Assembly (NCBI GenBank): GCA_010093705.1
Contig: MU006103.1
Location: 186,001 to 250,000, forward strand
Length of the DNA stretch: 64,000 bases
DNA from: Patellaria atrata CBS 101060
Lineage: Eukaryota; Ascomycota; Dothideomycetes; Patellariales; Patellariaceae
Direction: 5' to 3'
The translations under genes were made by a program, and so were the position numbers. Below, in pieces: positions 47,419-58,528 of the stretch (the stretch's first letter is position 1; every line of letters starts with the position of its first letter). Under the pieces are notes generated by a model. The model was not told the origin of the DNA and made no database searches. It saw only the letters and a list, made by a program, of their open reading frames with translations.

Positions 47419-48092
47419 TCAACATTTCTAATTCGTATATTATCCCGTACATACTAGCGATGCTTAGTTCTGTTATTAGCACTACGCCATCACTTACCAT
47501 ACAGGTTTCTGGTCTCCTCTTTGCTTGTTAATTCAATAAATCTTTAATGTCGGTATATGCGTTTATTAGGTTTTATCTATTATCTATCAAGTAATGTGTA
47601 CATGGTGTAGACTGTACAGTATAGTTCATCCATTGCCTGGTTGGAGAACTTCTATATCTATCATCTCTATCCCGTGCCCTTCACCAGCAGCTTCTAAGTT
47701 TCCTCCTTAAGGGGGAAAACTTCAGATTTCTCCTCGCTCTCATCGCCGCCGTCGCCATCGTTGCCGTCTTCCTACAGTGAACGGCTAGTGAACGGAGCTG
47801 TTGGTTAACAGAGTAGAGTTAAGATTAGTAATCCGTATACGAATAAGTCACATAACTGATTGTATAATCAAATGACGTGATCGATTAGTCGGCTGCATGG
47901 GGACCGGTGAAATAGAAACTAAGCCAGCTCAAGTTTACTTAAGAAGAATCTTAAGGGGTATCGTGGATCGTGGATTTACTGTATTTTTTTACCATTCGAA
48001 TCCATATCCATCCACGATTAGCAATTTTCAAATCCACGATAAATCGGAGCTCAAAATTCAGTTCAATCCACAAAATTTTCAGTCCACCAACA
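47419..48092. other. Convergent intergenic region
   Basis: The 674 bases lie between the NLR and EF-1-alpha-like gene stops. They contain a small set of inverted repeats at 47960-48040 and otherwise nothing recognisable. Confidence 0.45.
47960..48040. repeat. Nested short inverted repeats (possible hairpin)
   Basis: atcgtggattt (47967-47977) is the exact reverse complement of aaatccacgat (48030-48040). A second pair, atcgtggat (47960-47968) and atccacgat (48010-48018), lies inside it. They sit just downstream of the EF-1-alpha-like gene stop, where they could form a 3' hairpin. Confidence 0.6.
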
Positions 48093-49132
48093 TCACTGAT
48101 CTAGTATTCTCACTAAGGTAACACCATCTTCCTCCCCTCCCTCTACCGTCGTCCGCAACCAAGGCGATTCATCGGATGGATCAAGCAGATTAGCGCCGCG
48201 CAAAGCGGAAACCGGTAGGATGTGTGTCGTCTCCTGGCCAATGTTTGTGGTTTGAAGTGACTCCTGGATCCCGCGCCTGAGTGTTCCGAATCTATCCTTG
48301 GACCACTCAATAGCATCCCTACATACTTATTAGCGAAGAGCTCGCAATTTATATCCGTTCCAAATGGCCGACATCGACCTCTTTGGCTGGTATCGATTGG
48401 TGTTGTCGATTGCTTGTACGTCTCTTCGATTGGTACGAACTTATGATCCACGCTGCTGTACGAAGCGGCGCATGTAAAGCGGCGTACCGTCAAGTTCAAC
48501 TTATCATCAACTCCAAAAGACCTATGGGATAGAACCGTCCGTACGACTGTTGATACTCTATACGAATACGTTGCCTGTAGAGCCGAGCCAAATCCCCTTC
48601 CGAGACCAGCAAGCGTCGTGCGAGTACCAACCAAGTAAAGGAAACGGATATCGGGGAACTCACATCTTATTTAGAACCAGCACCAGTTTCTCCACGGGCT
48701 TTACCACGCCCCTTAGTAATTCATCGCGCAGTGTATTCAGCGCAACTTTGGTACTCTCCCCTGAAGCAGCAGCATCAATCACCCATATTGCCACATCTGG
48801 CGTAGTATCCTCTATACCAACATCAGCAGCACCACCCACTCCAAAGGTTCCCACGGTGACATACCAGTCAACACAAACCTTGTAGATTTTGTTCGGAACG
48901 CTTCTTCTATACCATTCTTCCGGAAAAAGGGTACAATTTCTTCGTATCTTTGGATTTGATTTCCTTGTAGTTGTTCTAGTACGTGCATGTCTAGGCCACA
49001 CTAGCAGATATTAAGTAGGAAACTAAATGCACCGGTAACCTTAGGGTTTGATACCTTGTAGATCAAGCTTCCCATTAAAGTCTTCTTCCCGACGCCATCC
49101 CCACCTAAAATTCTTATCGTCTTTGAAGTCAT
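48093..49132 (-). CDS. Divergent EF-1-alpha-like GTPase, G domain only
   Basis: Four exons, 49055-49132, 48865-49000, 48664-48811 and 48093-48318, join in frame to 195 residues. The start resembles EF-1-alpha (ILGGDGVGKKTLMGSLIYKC), with a P-loop at 10-18 in which the usual Ser/Thr after GK is Lys followed by Thr. The middle TPDVAIWVIDAAASGE matches the EF-1-alpha segment after switch II, and NKMD (119-122) is a proper G4 motif. Later WSKDRFGTLRRGIQESL and LPVSALRGANLLDPS also follow EF-1-alpha order. The stretch that should carry G2 and the DAPGH G3 motif is replaced by about 30 unrelated residues, and the beta-barrel domains are absent. It cannot be a normal elongation factor. The last intron (48319-48663) is unusually long for this window. 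Confidence 0.75.
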
Positions 49133-51482
49133 GAATAGTAGGATTCTTTACTCTGTTTGAGGGTGAATTAGCTTGCAAGGTCTGCGTCTCTCAGCGGGTA
49201 CGGTCAAGGGCTATGAGCAAGGCCAAGGTGAGGTGAGAATCCGGCACTATACCATCTAAAATAAGCTTAGCGGATCACCAAGCGGAGCAAAAAGTGTAGT
49301 TCTGTCGATGATTATGAGGATCTTAAGGTAGTACGATGCTTTCTATATTTCTTTTTAAATCTATATCTCTTTTATTAGAATTTACAAAATATGGTTAATC
49401 CCCCAGCATACTAGGAGATATCCCACACCTGACTTCCGATGCGTTAACCGATATATTAGGAAGAACGTCGAGTAAGATTTAAGTGTTTTATTAAGTACTT
49501 CTTAAACTTCTTTATCCCGTCCCTTTTTATAAACGTATCTGAGCAGGGATATGAGCTACCCGACCGCCATAGATTCAAGGTGAAGCGTGAAAATCTGTAA
49601 TCAAACGGAAGGGTATCCCCCCGCTAGAGGGTAAGTGTGTAAGGGATACTTTATTTAACTGCCCCTTAAGGGTAGTCAGTCTCCTTCCCTTTTTGGAGGG
49701 GGGGTCAATGTAGTAAGGAGGGGTGTCAAAATAACAGTCCCCTATAAATAATAGATAAATAGGTTCAAGATATAAGAAGCAACACAGGTTCCATATCTAC
49801 GACGATCCAGGATACGCCATCCTCCTCCAAAATTCTTTGCTGGTTGTCCAGATACGTCCTTAGAACTGGATAGTGCAACTGACAGGCTGGAAACTATCTT
49901 ACTCCTAGAACTTGTTCTTTGCAAAATCATACGGTTATATCCTCTACTAAGCAGTGTACATCTGTTATACCATCACATTCTTCCTCTCTCGGCCGCGACA
50001 GTATTACATTATCCAAAACAACAGTCCTCCGTCACGGTCGACTACGCGTTCTTACCGTAGTCCCATTTGCAGTTCCACTGCACAATCTCCGCTCATCATC
50101 ACAAAACCCCGTTACGATCCGCTCCCATTCGCATCCTTTCAAAGCGGAATCCGCGACCCGCACATGAATAGCACGCAGTGCCCGGCATCCCGAGTATATC
50201 TGATCCCTTCTTCCGTATAGACTCTAGCGTAGAGGGAGGGCAGTGTGAGCATAACGAGAAATCTTACGCCAGATCCAGGATAAACGGATACCATGGCATC
50301 GGTACAGTATGCAGTAGAAGAACGCCTTGATAACACTTCCCTTAAAATTTTCCAGGAGACAATATTCCGAGCAAGGAATCAACGCAACAACACCAAATCA
50401 AAAAAGCCAAAATCCGAAAATGGTCAGCGCTGAATGCCGGATCGATAGGGACAGCACGGAAACATGTGGTGCAACTTCGAAGGACGCATAGGGCTGAAGG
50501 ACAAAATAAAAACTGTCCGCAATGGTACAAGGATTCCAATCAAAGAATCGACGTAGACGGAAAAGGATATGGTAATATGTGCGAAGCTTTTCCATAGGGC
50601 TGTGCCATGCACAAAGATCTCAGCCCTATGGGAGCTGACTCATCGTCATCCGTGCAGCGTGGCGCTAGCAAATCCGCACTTCTCAAGCAGGGAAAGTTGA
50701 ATTGGTCTGCGGACTAAGAACTAAGGACTTCAAGTTAGAAACGTATCAATGCGCATAAGGGTGGAGAGCAGAAAGACAAAATCGCAGTAATTGAGAGACT
50801 TTCTATTCGTCTTCTGGGTATGCAGTTGACATTATTTTTGGAAAGAAAAACCAGTATGAATGGGGGAGGTCACTGAACGCAAAATCTCTTTATACCAATT
50901 CAAAGGTTGAGAAATAATTGATTTGCGCCTACGCCTTTTGATCTCGTCAGGCGCTGTGTATCTACAGCCGAATAGAGAGTAAAACCCATCAGGTCCAAGA
51001 CTACGTAACTACGTGAAATTTAAGAAGGGAGTTAAGCAGTGAAACTGATAAAGACTTTACTCCATGCATGACTTGTGAAAAGATAAGCCACATCATCAAT
51101 TGCGAGCCGCCACAATATGCTTCTCTAAAGACAAAATATGACAAGAACTCGTTGAGTAGTAGAAGACGGAAAGAAATACAAGTTCCCAAACATGCAGAAA
51201 TAAATCTAAAACAGCTGAGAAGAGCCAAGCGAGTGACAGCTTCAGGGTATCTGGTCCATGAAACGAAGAACGAAATAAGAAATATTCTAGTAATACAAGT
51301 TCGAATACAGAAACTGAAACTTTGACGAAACACGCTTTTGCGAATGCAGAAATGACTTAAACAGAAAGATGAGCACGTGGTCGTGAATCCGACTCCCGGA
51401 AAAAAAAATACAAAACAAATCATCATCTTGACATTTTAACAGCAAAAAGAATCAGCTACAGTTAACGAGATCAGAAGAGTAT
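49133..51482. other. Long gene-poor region
   Basis: About 2.35 kb between the EF-1-alpha-like start and the Rlm1 stop. Open frames here are short, of low quality and overlap on both strands. Nothing recognisable is seen; the right end should be the Rlm1 3' untranslated region. Confidence 0.4.
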
Positions 51483-53323
51483 TCAGCTCCTGATCCTCTT
51501 CGGAAGCCCTCCTTCTGAGCCTTCCGATGTTTTTCGCTTCCGGTCCGAGTCTTCATCCCTAAAGCTTGGGCCACTTGTAACCACTGGCGTCTGGAATGTA
51601 AGTGGACTCGGAAGCACATTGGACTCCCTACCAAAACCCCACTCTGGATAGAAGCTTGAGGGAGAAGGCAGTAAACCGTCAGCTACAAAGCGGCTTGGTA
51701 AAGCAGATATTGGCGTTTCCATGTCGCTTCTGCTGCCGTAAGAATTACTGTTGACCGGAGGAGCAGGGCGAGCGAAAGGATTTGGTGGACCGGTGGCACC
51801 TGCGCTGAGAAGCGCACTTGCACTTGGAGAAGGAGGAGGAAGGACTACACTCGAAGTATGAGATGTCTCCGTGCTACCTTTTGGTGCCGTGGACACCGAA
51901 GCATCCTTTGGAGAGGATCCGGCTGTACTTCCAGCATCAGAATGCTCGCTCGGGATCTCTACCCTGAGGCGAGGTCGTCTAGGATCCATTTGCATGCTGT
52001 TGGTTCGGGAAGGTGGAGGAATATTAGGTAAGGAAGAAGTTGATGCTGTTCGTTGTGGTTGTGGAGGTACCTGAGGTAAAACTTGTGCTCTGGGTGGCTG
52101 AGGGGACGAACCATTTGTTTGTGGTCGGGCGATACTGGCCACATCAATAGATTGCGATCTTGGACCTGCTTCCAACTTCATCGGAGGACTAGTTTTGGAG
52201 GTTTCGTTGCCTATGTTACCCCAGTGTTGAGCTAAAGACCCATCAATCGGAGTGAAGATACTGTGAGACTTCGCAGCTAGTGGCAATGGTTTAGGTTGCG
52301 GGAGAGGAGGACTTTGAAATTGGTTATGTTCAGGTTGCGGAGGGGATGGGACGTTTATTGTGGGTTGTTGAGGGCGTTCATGTTGCGGGAAAGCTGGTGG
52401 CATAGACTGCCGCCGTTGCTCCTGTAAATAAGCTTGCTGAACCTGTGAATGAGCAGGAGGTGGATATGTGAACCCTAATTGCGGTTGATGCTGCGAATGG
52501 GGTTGCTGCTGCTGAGGTGGAGGAGGGGGTGGTCCTGGTGGCTTCACAGACATGTTTGGTGGTCCACCCACCGGAGGACCGTTATAAATTGGAGGATTTG
52601 GCATGTACGCAAAGCTATTCTGTTGAGCCGGTTGGGAGGTTGGATGATGTGGAGGGACTGCAAGATTTGAGCTGGACCTCCGAATATGTGTGCGGGACGC
52701 AGGACGAGAGATCCCATGAGGTTGCGGGGAAGGATGTCTGTGATGAAATGCAATGCTATTTGGCATGGGAGGAGAAGCGGAGGGTGTATGATGCCGTATA
52801 TGTTGATACGCCTGGTTTTGTAGAGGATGGTGCAACATCCCGTGCTCTGGTGGAGAGTGAGAATGATGAACTTGATCTTCCATAACCTCATCATCTTCAT
52901 CGTCATCGTCGCCATCCCGCTTGCCCATGAAGTCCTCTGGGCCCTTGTGCTCGTGCGCGCCTCCATACTATTATTTTAGTTAGCTATCTTCCTCTTGGGT
53001 GTAGATATATTGCGCGTGCATACGTATTGATAGCGTCCTATTGTTTCGTTGATGTCGCCAGACGAAAACTCATACAGCTTCTTGTTGTGGCCAAATATGA
53101 TGACAGCGACATCGACAGAGCATAGAACTGAAAGTTCATGCGCCTTCTTGAATAAACCGCCTTTGCGTTTTAAAAATGTTCTGTTTCATAGAATCGTTGA
53201 TTAGTAGGATGATCTAATAATTGTCGTGTCTTAGGCGGGTGCTTGCGGCTGCAGCGGTGGCACTTACACTGATCTGTTACGATCATCCTTGATGGCCTTG
53301 ATCTCAATCTTTCTACGACCCAT
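51483..53323 (-). CDS. RLM1: MADS-box transcription factor, MEF2-type (Rlm1/Smp1)
   Basis: Three exons, 53268-53323, 53024-53180 and 51483-52967, encode 565 residues. The MADS box fills residues 1-60 and begins [20 protein letters not shown], followed by [20 protein letters not shown] and [20 protein letters not shown]. The MEF2-type extension [22 protein letters not shown] follows. Both introns split the DNA-binding region, as in other ascomycete homologues. The rest is an acidic patch, then His/Pro/Gln-rich and Ser/Pro-rich low-complexity sequence with many SP/TP sites, ending in a basic [11 protein letters not shown]-type segment. Rlm1 is the nuclear target of the Slt2/Mpk1 MAP kinase in the cell-wall integrity pathway. 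Smp1 is the alternative in yeast, but filamentous fungi normally have one MEF2-type gene. Confidence 0.95.
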
Positions 53324-55834
53324 TGTGTCGAGAATTAACGGCAACGCGCATCAGTTGGCGTGCGCAAGGTAGGGTGATGATATTCGAATGTGGGGAAGGT
53401 AATGGTGGATGAAAGTTCAACGGTGTTCAATGAAATCTCTTTATGAAGCGAGAAGAGATGGACGCCTGGAGTGCTTTGTGCACACAAAGAGGCAATGCTC
53501 GCGGGATTGAGGAGAGTATATGACTTTTCGAGTGTGTGTACAATATCACGATGTCTATGCGGCTCCACTAATGGCAAGCAGCTCTGTATTCCCAAGCTCG
53601 TGAATTGGTCGAGGTGTGGGTTAGACTTGATCTAAATTTAGGAGACAGAAGATCGGAAGATTTGGGTGAGCGAACACGCCTGCTTTTGGGGCCAGCACAC
53701 GTTGAAAGAAAGCAGAAGTGCAGAAGCATGGCATGGCCCCAGTCTGGGCATCGAAAGAGGGGACATGGGGGGTGTGAGGAGAAAGAAGGCATTGAGCCTT
53801 CCTCTTTGGTCCTGTCTCTCCCCCAGTTCCTGCCCTCTGCCTTACGACTGGTCCCCAAATTTCTTAACGCCCTGCCGTGCCCACCATCGAGTCCACCTGT
53901 CCATCATCTTTTTCCATCTCTTCCATCTTTTCATTCGCTAATCTGACATTACTGCCGCAAATTATGCTCCTTTTCCGCATGAGCGAAGCCAATCGTAGCC
54001 CAACCACGTCTGACCAAATCACCGAAAATGGGTTAGTACTTAGTATAGATGTTCCCAGAATAGCTCATTTTGCGGTATTAGCCTCCTCACCCTTACCCAC
54101 TTTACCATGTACTCTCGACAACGGCTTTCTTTCTGTCCTCATCATAACACTCCATGCCCTCGTGTACCCCCTCCTGTACCCTTTCCTTGTATCTGTTATT
54201 CCCCTCTCGTCACTAATTGTGCCCTGTCAAGACGGCTGTCCTGTGAAGTTGGTTTCCAGGTTGTATTTTAGACCGTTTCCCCTTCCACTGGTCTGCCATA
54301 TCTGATCTCCCTTGTCCATCTGATGCACACGGTACGCAAATATAGTTGAAGAACGCGTACCCAAATAGTTCGATACATTGTTTGTATACTCATTCTTAGG
54401 GAGTTACTGTCAATGAGGTAGCTGTATATTCAAGCTCCCTGTGTTTCTTCTTAGGACCGCCTTGTGAGTGAGTTTTGTAAAAAAAAAAAAAAAAAGGGAC
54501 TTCGTGGTACCTAGAGCCATATCTTGAAACTCCCGAGCGAGATATATCAGTATCGAATATACGGATTAGATGGTCTATCTCGCTTCTTGGTTCGATACTT
54601 CAAAACTTAGTTCAAGCTCTTGACGTCTACCGTAGTTTTACAAGGCTGAAGATTAACAGTCCCTGTTCATATCAGTCGTTCAACGCGCAGCCTTTTTTTG
54701 ATAATGGTTAGACAAACGACAGCGGGCGTCAGAATATACATAGCCTAGGCTTTCTTTACTCGCGCTATTTTCTGTAGATGTTTATTCTTTACTACAGATC
54801 TCGCATCTTGTGCAACCCTCGGATGCAACACCAAAATCACAGCATATGCCTGACGTACGATGTTGTAATGTGTCTACTGTGCTGTACCGTCACAAGTAAG
54901 GTACTGTACAGTTCTATCATTATTTGCTGGCCGCCGGTAATATGACTGTGTACGCTTTACCTGTAGACATGCAGGTATCCTACATGGTCTCTTACGTCAC
55001 TTGTACAGTGTCATAACGGCTCAGCACGATTTAATAGACTTGAAGTATGAAAAACTATTGTATCTTTTAGAAAAAGAGTACATACCTCAAAGACGGTCAC
55101 TGGTAAGGAGCTCCCCATGTTCGAAGCTCGTCTACATCTCGCCTCGTGCGTAGCTCGTGCGCATGTTCTGCAGATGCGGGCAGTTCCCAGGAACAAAGTA
55201 AGAAACATTCTGCAAATAAGATGCATCGAAGAATTTGTTTCAAGTGTCCAAACCAGTAATCTGCAACTAGCAGATTATGCAAGACTATCGGAGTGTAGAG
55301 TTCGCAGTGCAGTTCAAGTGGAGGGAATCCTTTCGCCAAAGCTTGTGGCTTGGGCGGGTCACCGTGGGCCGAGCGCTTAAGCGCTCACGTTCCGCAAACC
55401 TTGCTGACGATCTTTCTAACAATAGTTTCTGGAACCTTAGGTTGTGGATGATCTTCAGGATCCAGAGGTCACTTTTCCATCTGTCTTCAGAATACTTCCC
55501 TTTCATCTGAGGATAACCGCTCTAGACTTCGACTCTTTGTCATGAACTAGCGGGTAAGAAAGCCGTTCCAACTTATCCCGTTTCATAATCACCGCAGCCC
55601 TATGTGTTCCTGAAAGCCAAAGACAGGGACGTTCATGAAACAATTTTCTGATAGGTCGTATGTTTCATTAAACAAATTTGACCTGGTAGAAACACCATTT
55701 TTGACATGCAGGGCTATTTAGAGACAAATATCTGGCGTTTTTGTGGAATTTAGTACAATGATTTGATTTTCTAAAAGTATGTTGCTCCTATTTCTAACAA
55801 TGATTTCCGGTATATGCAAGATCTAGGAGGTTAT
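53324..55834. promoter_or_regulatory. Upstream region of RLM1 and 3' flank of the DUF3140 gene
   Basis: About 2.5 kb. The Rlm1 promoter and leader must lie at its left end; a long intergenic region is usual for regulators. An A-run of about 17 lies near 54479-54495. No coding frame with a domain was found. Confidence 0.4.
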
Positions 55835-56346
55835 TCAAGTTTTCTGGGCGTCATGACCCCAGTTTTTCAGACTCTTGTAAGATCGGCTATCTGTATTCTT
55901 CTTCGCGGTTTCTTCCTGGGCAAGATGTCGTTTGCAATAGGCCACGACCCTTCGCATATGATCTATATCGTCTTGATCATATTGATCAGGGTCTTTCTTC
56001 GGGTTCTTCTCGAGGATCTGGATGATCTTTCGCCCACTAAAATGGAAACATCAACATAAACTTAGCTTCATGAAATGAAGGGACTGTTGTTACCTTTCAT
56101 GACCAATGGTCTCGCCGCTTCCATCGTCTTTAGCCCTACAAATAATTAGTAAAACCTCTACAGAGCAGCGAAGATTAAAAAGCAAACCATCCAGAACCTG
56201 CAGACTCTTCTTTACTAAGCCACTCCTTCAGCTCTTCAGAATTCATATTAACAAGCTCATTAAACTCTCTGTTGAAATGTGTGAGTATAATGGAAGCAGG
56301 TCGCATAACTGACTTACTCAATCACAGTCTCCCTATCTTTGACCAT
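55835..56346 (-). CDS. DUF3140 protein
   Basis: Four short exons, 56318-56346, 56188-56268, 56094-56135 and 55835-56036, join in frame to a complete 117-residue protein. Each exon is too small to stand out as an open frame. The sequence begins MVKDRETVIEEFNELVNMNS, continues LKEWLSKEESAGSGWAKDDG, and ends with RRVVAYCKRHLAQEETAKKN and SYKSLKNWGHD, the core of the DUF3140 family found in fungi and bacteria. Introns have GT/AG ends (gtaagt/cag, gtttgc/tag, gtaaca/tag). The product is hydrophilic with no signal peptide, so probably cytosolic or nuclear. Its function is not known to me. The length and motif order match the family, so the model is good despite one weak donor. Confidence 0.88.
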
Positions 56347-58528
56347 TTTGCCCACCGACGTGTCCAAGTTATGACTTTTTACGACAAGAAGATGCTCTTA
56401 TAACGAAAATTATGACTGGTGTTGAGAAAGAATTTGTGTATGAAGACCGTAGCGCATAACAAGCAAGATGTATTACATCATGAGTCCGGATTTGGATAGT
56501 CATCACGTGAAAAGAAATTTAGACGAATAAATGAATTGATTTTATAGATAGGAATAGAAAGTAGGTAGCTCGATATGTTTAGATTATAAAAGTTGATTTC
56601 GAGGTTCTAGCCAAATAACTGAGAGAATACTGTGATTCAAGAGGCTAAGGCTAGCTTCTGTATTGAATGGATGAACAGAAAGCATTTTAAGACTGATAGA
56701 AACTTACCTAGAGTGAAACCTCTGTCCTGTGCAAGCTCTTAGTATGTATTGTATCAATTAGTAAGTTTGCAGGAATGACCTTGATGATCAGGTAAGTTAC
56801 AGCGTGGTGAGAAGCGATGTTCCAGCTTTGACGAATGCCACTCAATACAGACCGACTCCGAGTTTGATAATATCTGTGATTATTCACCACAATAGGACGT
56901 ATTGGTCTAAGTACGTATATCTCAAACAAAACACCGCCATTACCTGAGATGATAGTTTCTAGTTGTGCGAATAGTTGCTGTGGTCTCATTCGAGGCGCAA
57001 ATCTATCGCCAGTTACAGATCTGGAATAAAACTAGTTCGGGAGACGACAATTTAGATTTACTCGACTTAAGCTGTTATTTTACGCCCGATCAGGTCATAG
57101 ACGTTAGTGGTTCTAGAGAGGACGCGAGAGATATATGGCGTGATGCCGGAATAAAAAGAAAAGAAAATAAGAATTAATCGGATGATTTATCTTTTAAAAT
57201 GGCACTTTGTGTACTCTTGAGGTGGAATACAAACATACGTCTGCTGTAGAACTACTGTACTCGTGGTGGTTTGGTACTCTGCGACACGCGAGCGCATCTC
57301 CACACTGTACTTGACTGGGCGAAGGTGGTTCCTTGTGTAACAAGCACATTCAACGTTCATACCCAAGTAATAAGTATTCTCAAGAACTAAGGTCGATGTC
57401 TTTTGCTAGAGGTGACGAGCTGGGTAATACACCTCAGGCTAGAGGGAATTGTCTGGAAAAGTAACTTTCTTCGATTACGGGTGCAGGTAGAGGTGCGAGT
57501 ATCTCTTTTCTGGATACGACGCATATACCTTATGCCGTATCTTATTCGCTGTCCCGCAAATGTGGAAAGTTTCTTACGAGTATTTCCTTTCCTGGAGGAG
57601 AGCCGATACCTGAAGAGCCGGTTGTAATGAGCTCCCTCATAGTAAGCAAGGAATGAGGAGAGCAGCCATTCGATGACCCTCAATGGTCCACGACGCGGGT
57701 ATATGATGATCATAATATTATTGGCGTAGCGAGTGGTTGTTGTGAACTCGTGTGTTGTCTTTGCGTAGTGTTGAAAGGTGCGGAAGGTTAGGTTCAAGGG
57801 GTAATGCCGTGAGCTTGGCATGTTTGGTATGTTTGGCTGGATCTATGAGTTGGCAAAAGCTAGCGATGTCAATTCCTTTGATTGGACCCTTGAACCAATA
57901 ATCGAAGCTTGACTCCTGGTAGCTCTGCCTGAGAACCCCTGAACAAGTCAAAAAGGTCCCGAGCGGGAAAGGGCGACCGTACTATCCATGCGCTGCTTGG
58001 GCAGGTGCGAGCCACAGGTGACCGGGAGTCTTTCCATTTGCTTGGAGTTGCTTCATCACCCTGAATCTCTTTCTCATTTCATAAAACCCCCAAAAGTACA
58101 TGTAACCTGACATCGAACTATCCCACCTTCACGACAACCTCAAAACCACCCTGGGGATCTTTCATCCTCTTCAGTTTTGGAATTGAGGAACATCTCTTAT
58201 CGATACACGTTCAATTCTCCACAATCAAAGCTTCTCTCGCTTGCTGTACCGCTTGTGCAGCCAACTTTCTGCAGACGCGACTTTCTGCCGATCCCTGCAT
58301 CACAGTTCGCCCCTAAAAATTTGGCCTGGCGCGCTCAATTATATCACTGACAACTCCACCCACATACTTAACTATTGCGCTCCTCTACTGATCTGTCAAT
58401 TCGACCTACATGCATTCCCCTAATCTGATCCGCGTATAAGCTTTCCGTACAGCAGTTGAAACCAGCTTACTCGAGCTGGATCGGGCCTTCAACGATAATC
58501 GCGCCCCTCCTCGACCCCGGACATCGAG
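56347..58528. promoter_or_regulatory. Divergent upstream region of the DUF3140 and MSB1 genes
   Basis: About 2.2 kb holding both promoters and leaders. The 450 bases before the MSB1 ATG are CT-rich and look like a leader. Open frames at 56965-57177 and 57387-57821 have no domain I recognise and no good start; I do not call them. Confidence 0.4.

Noticed and set aside
51001-51426. 141-codon hydrophobic frame on the minus strand
   Set aside because: Lies directly downstream of RLM1 in its likely 3' untranslated region; composition is that of AT-rich random sequence.
57387-57821. 144-codon minus-strand frame
   Set aside because: Arg-rich, no domain, no splice partners; probably chance.
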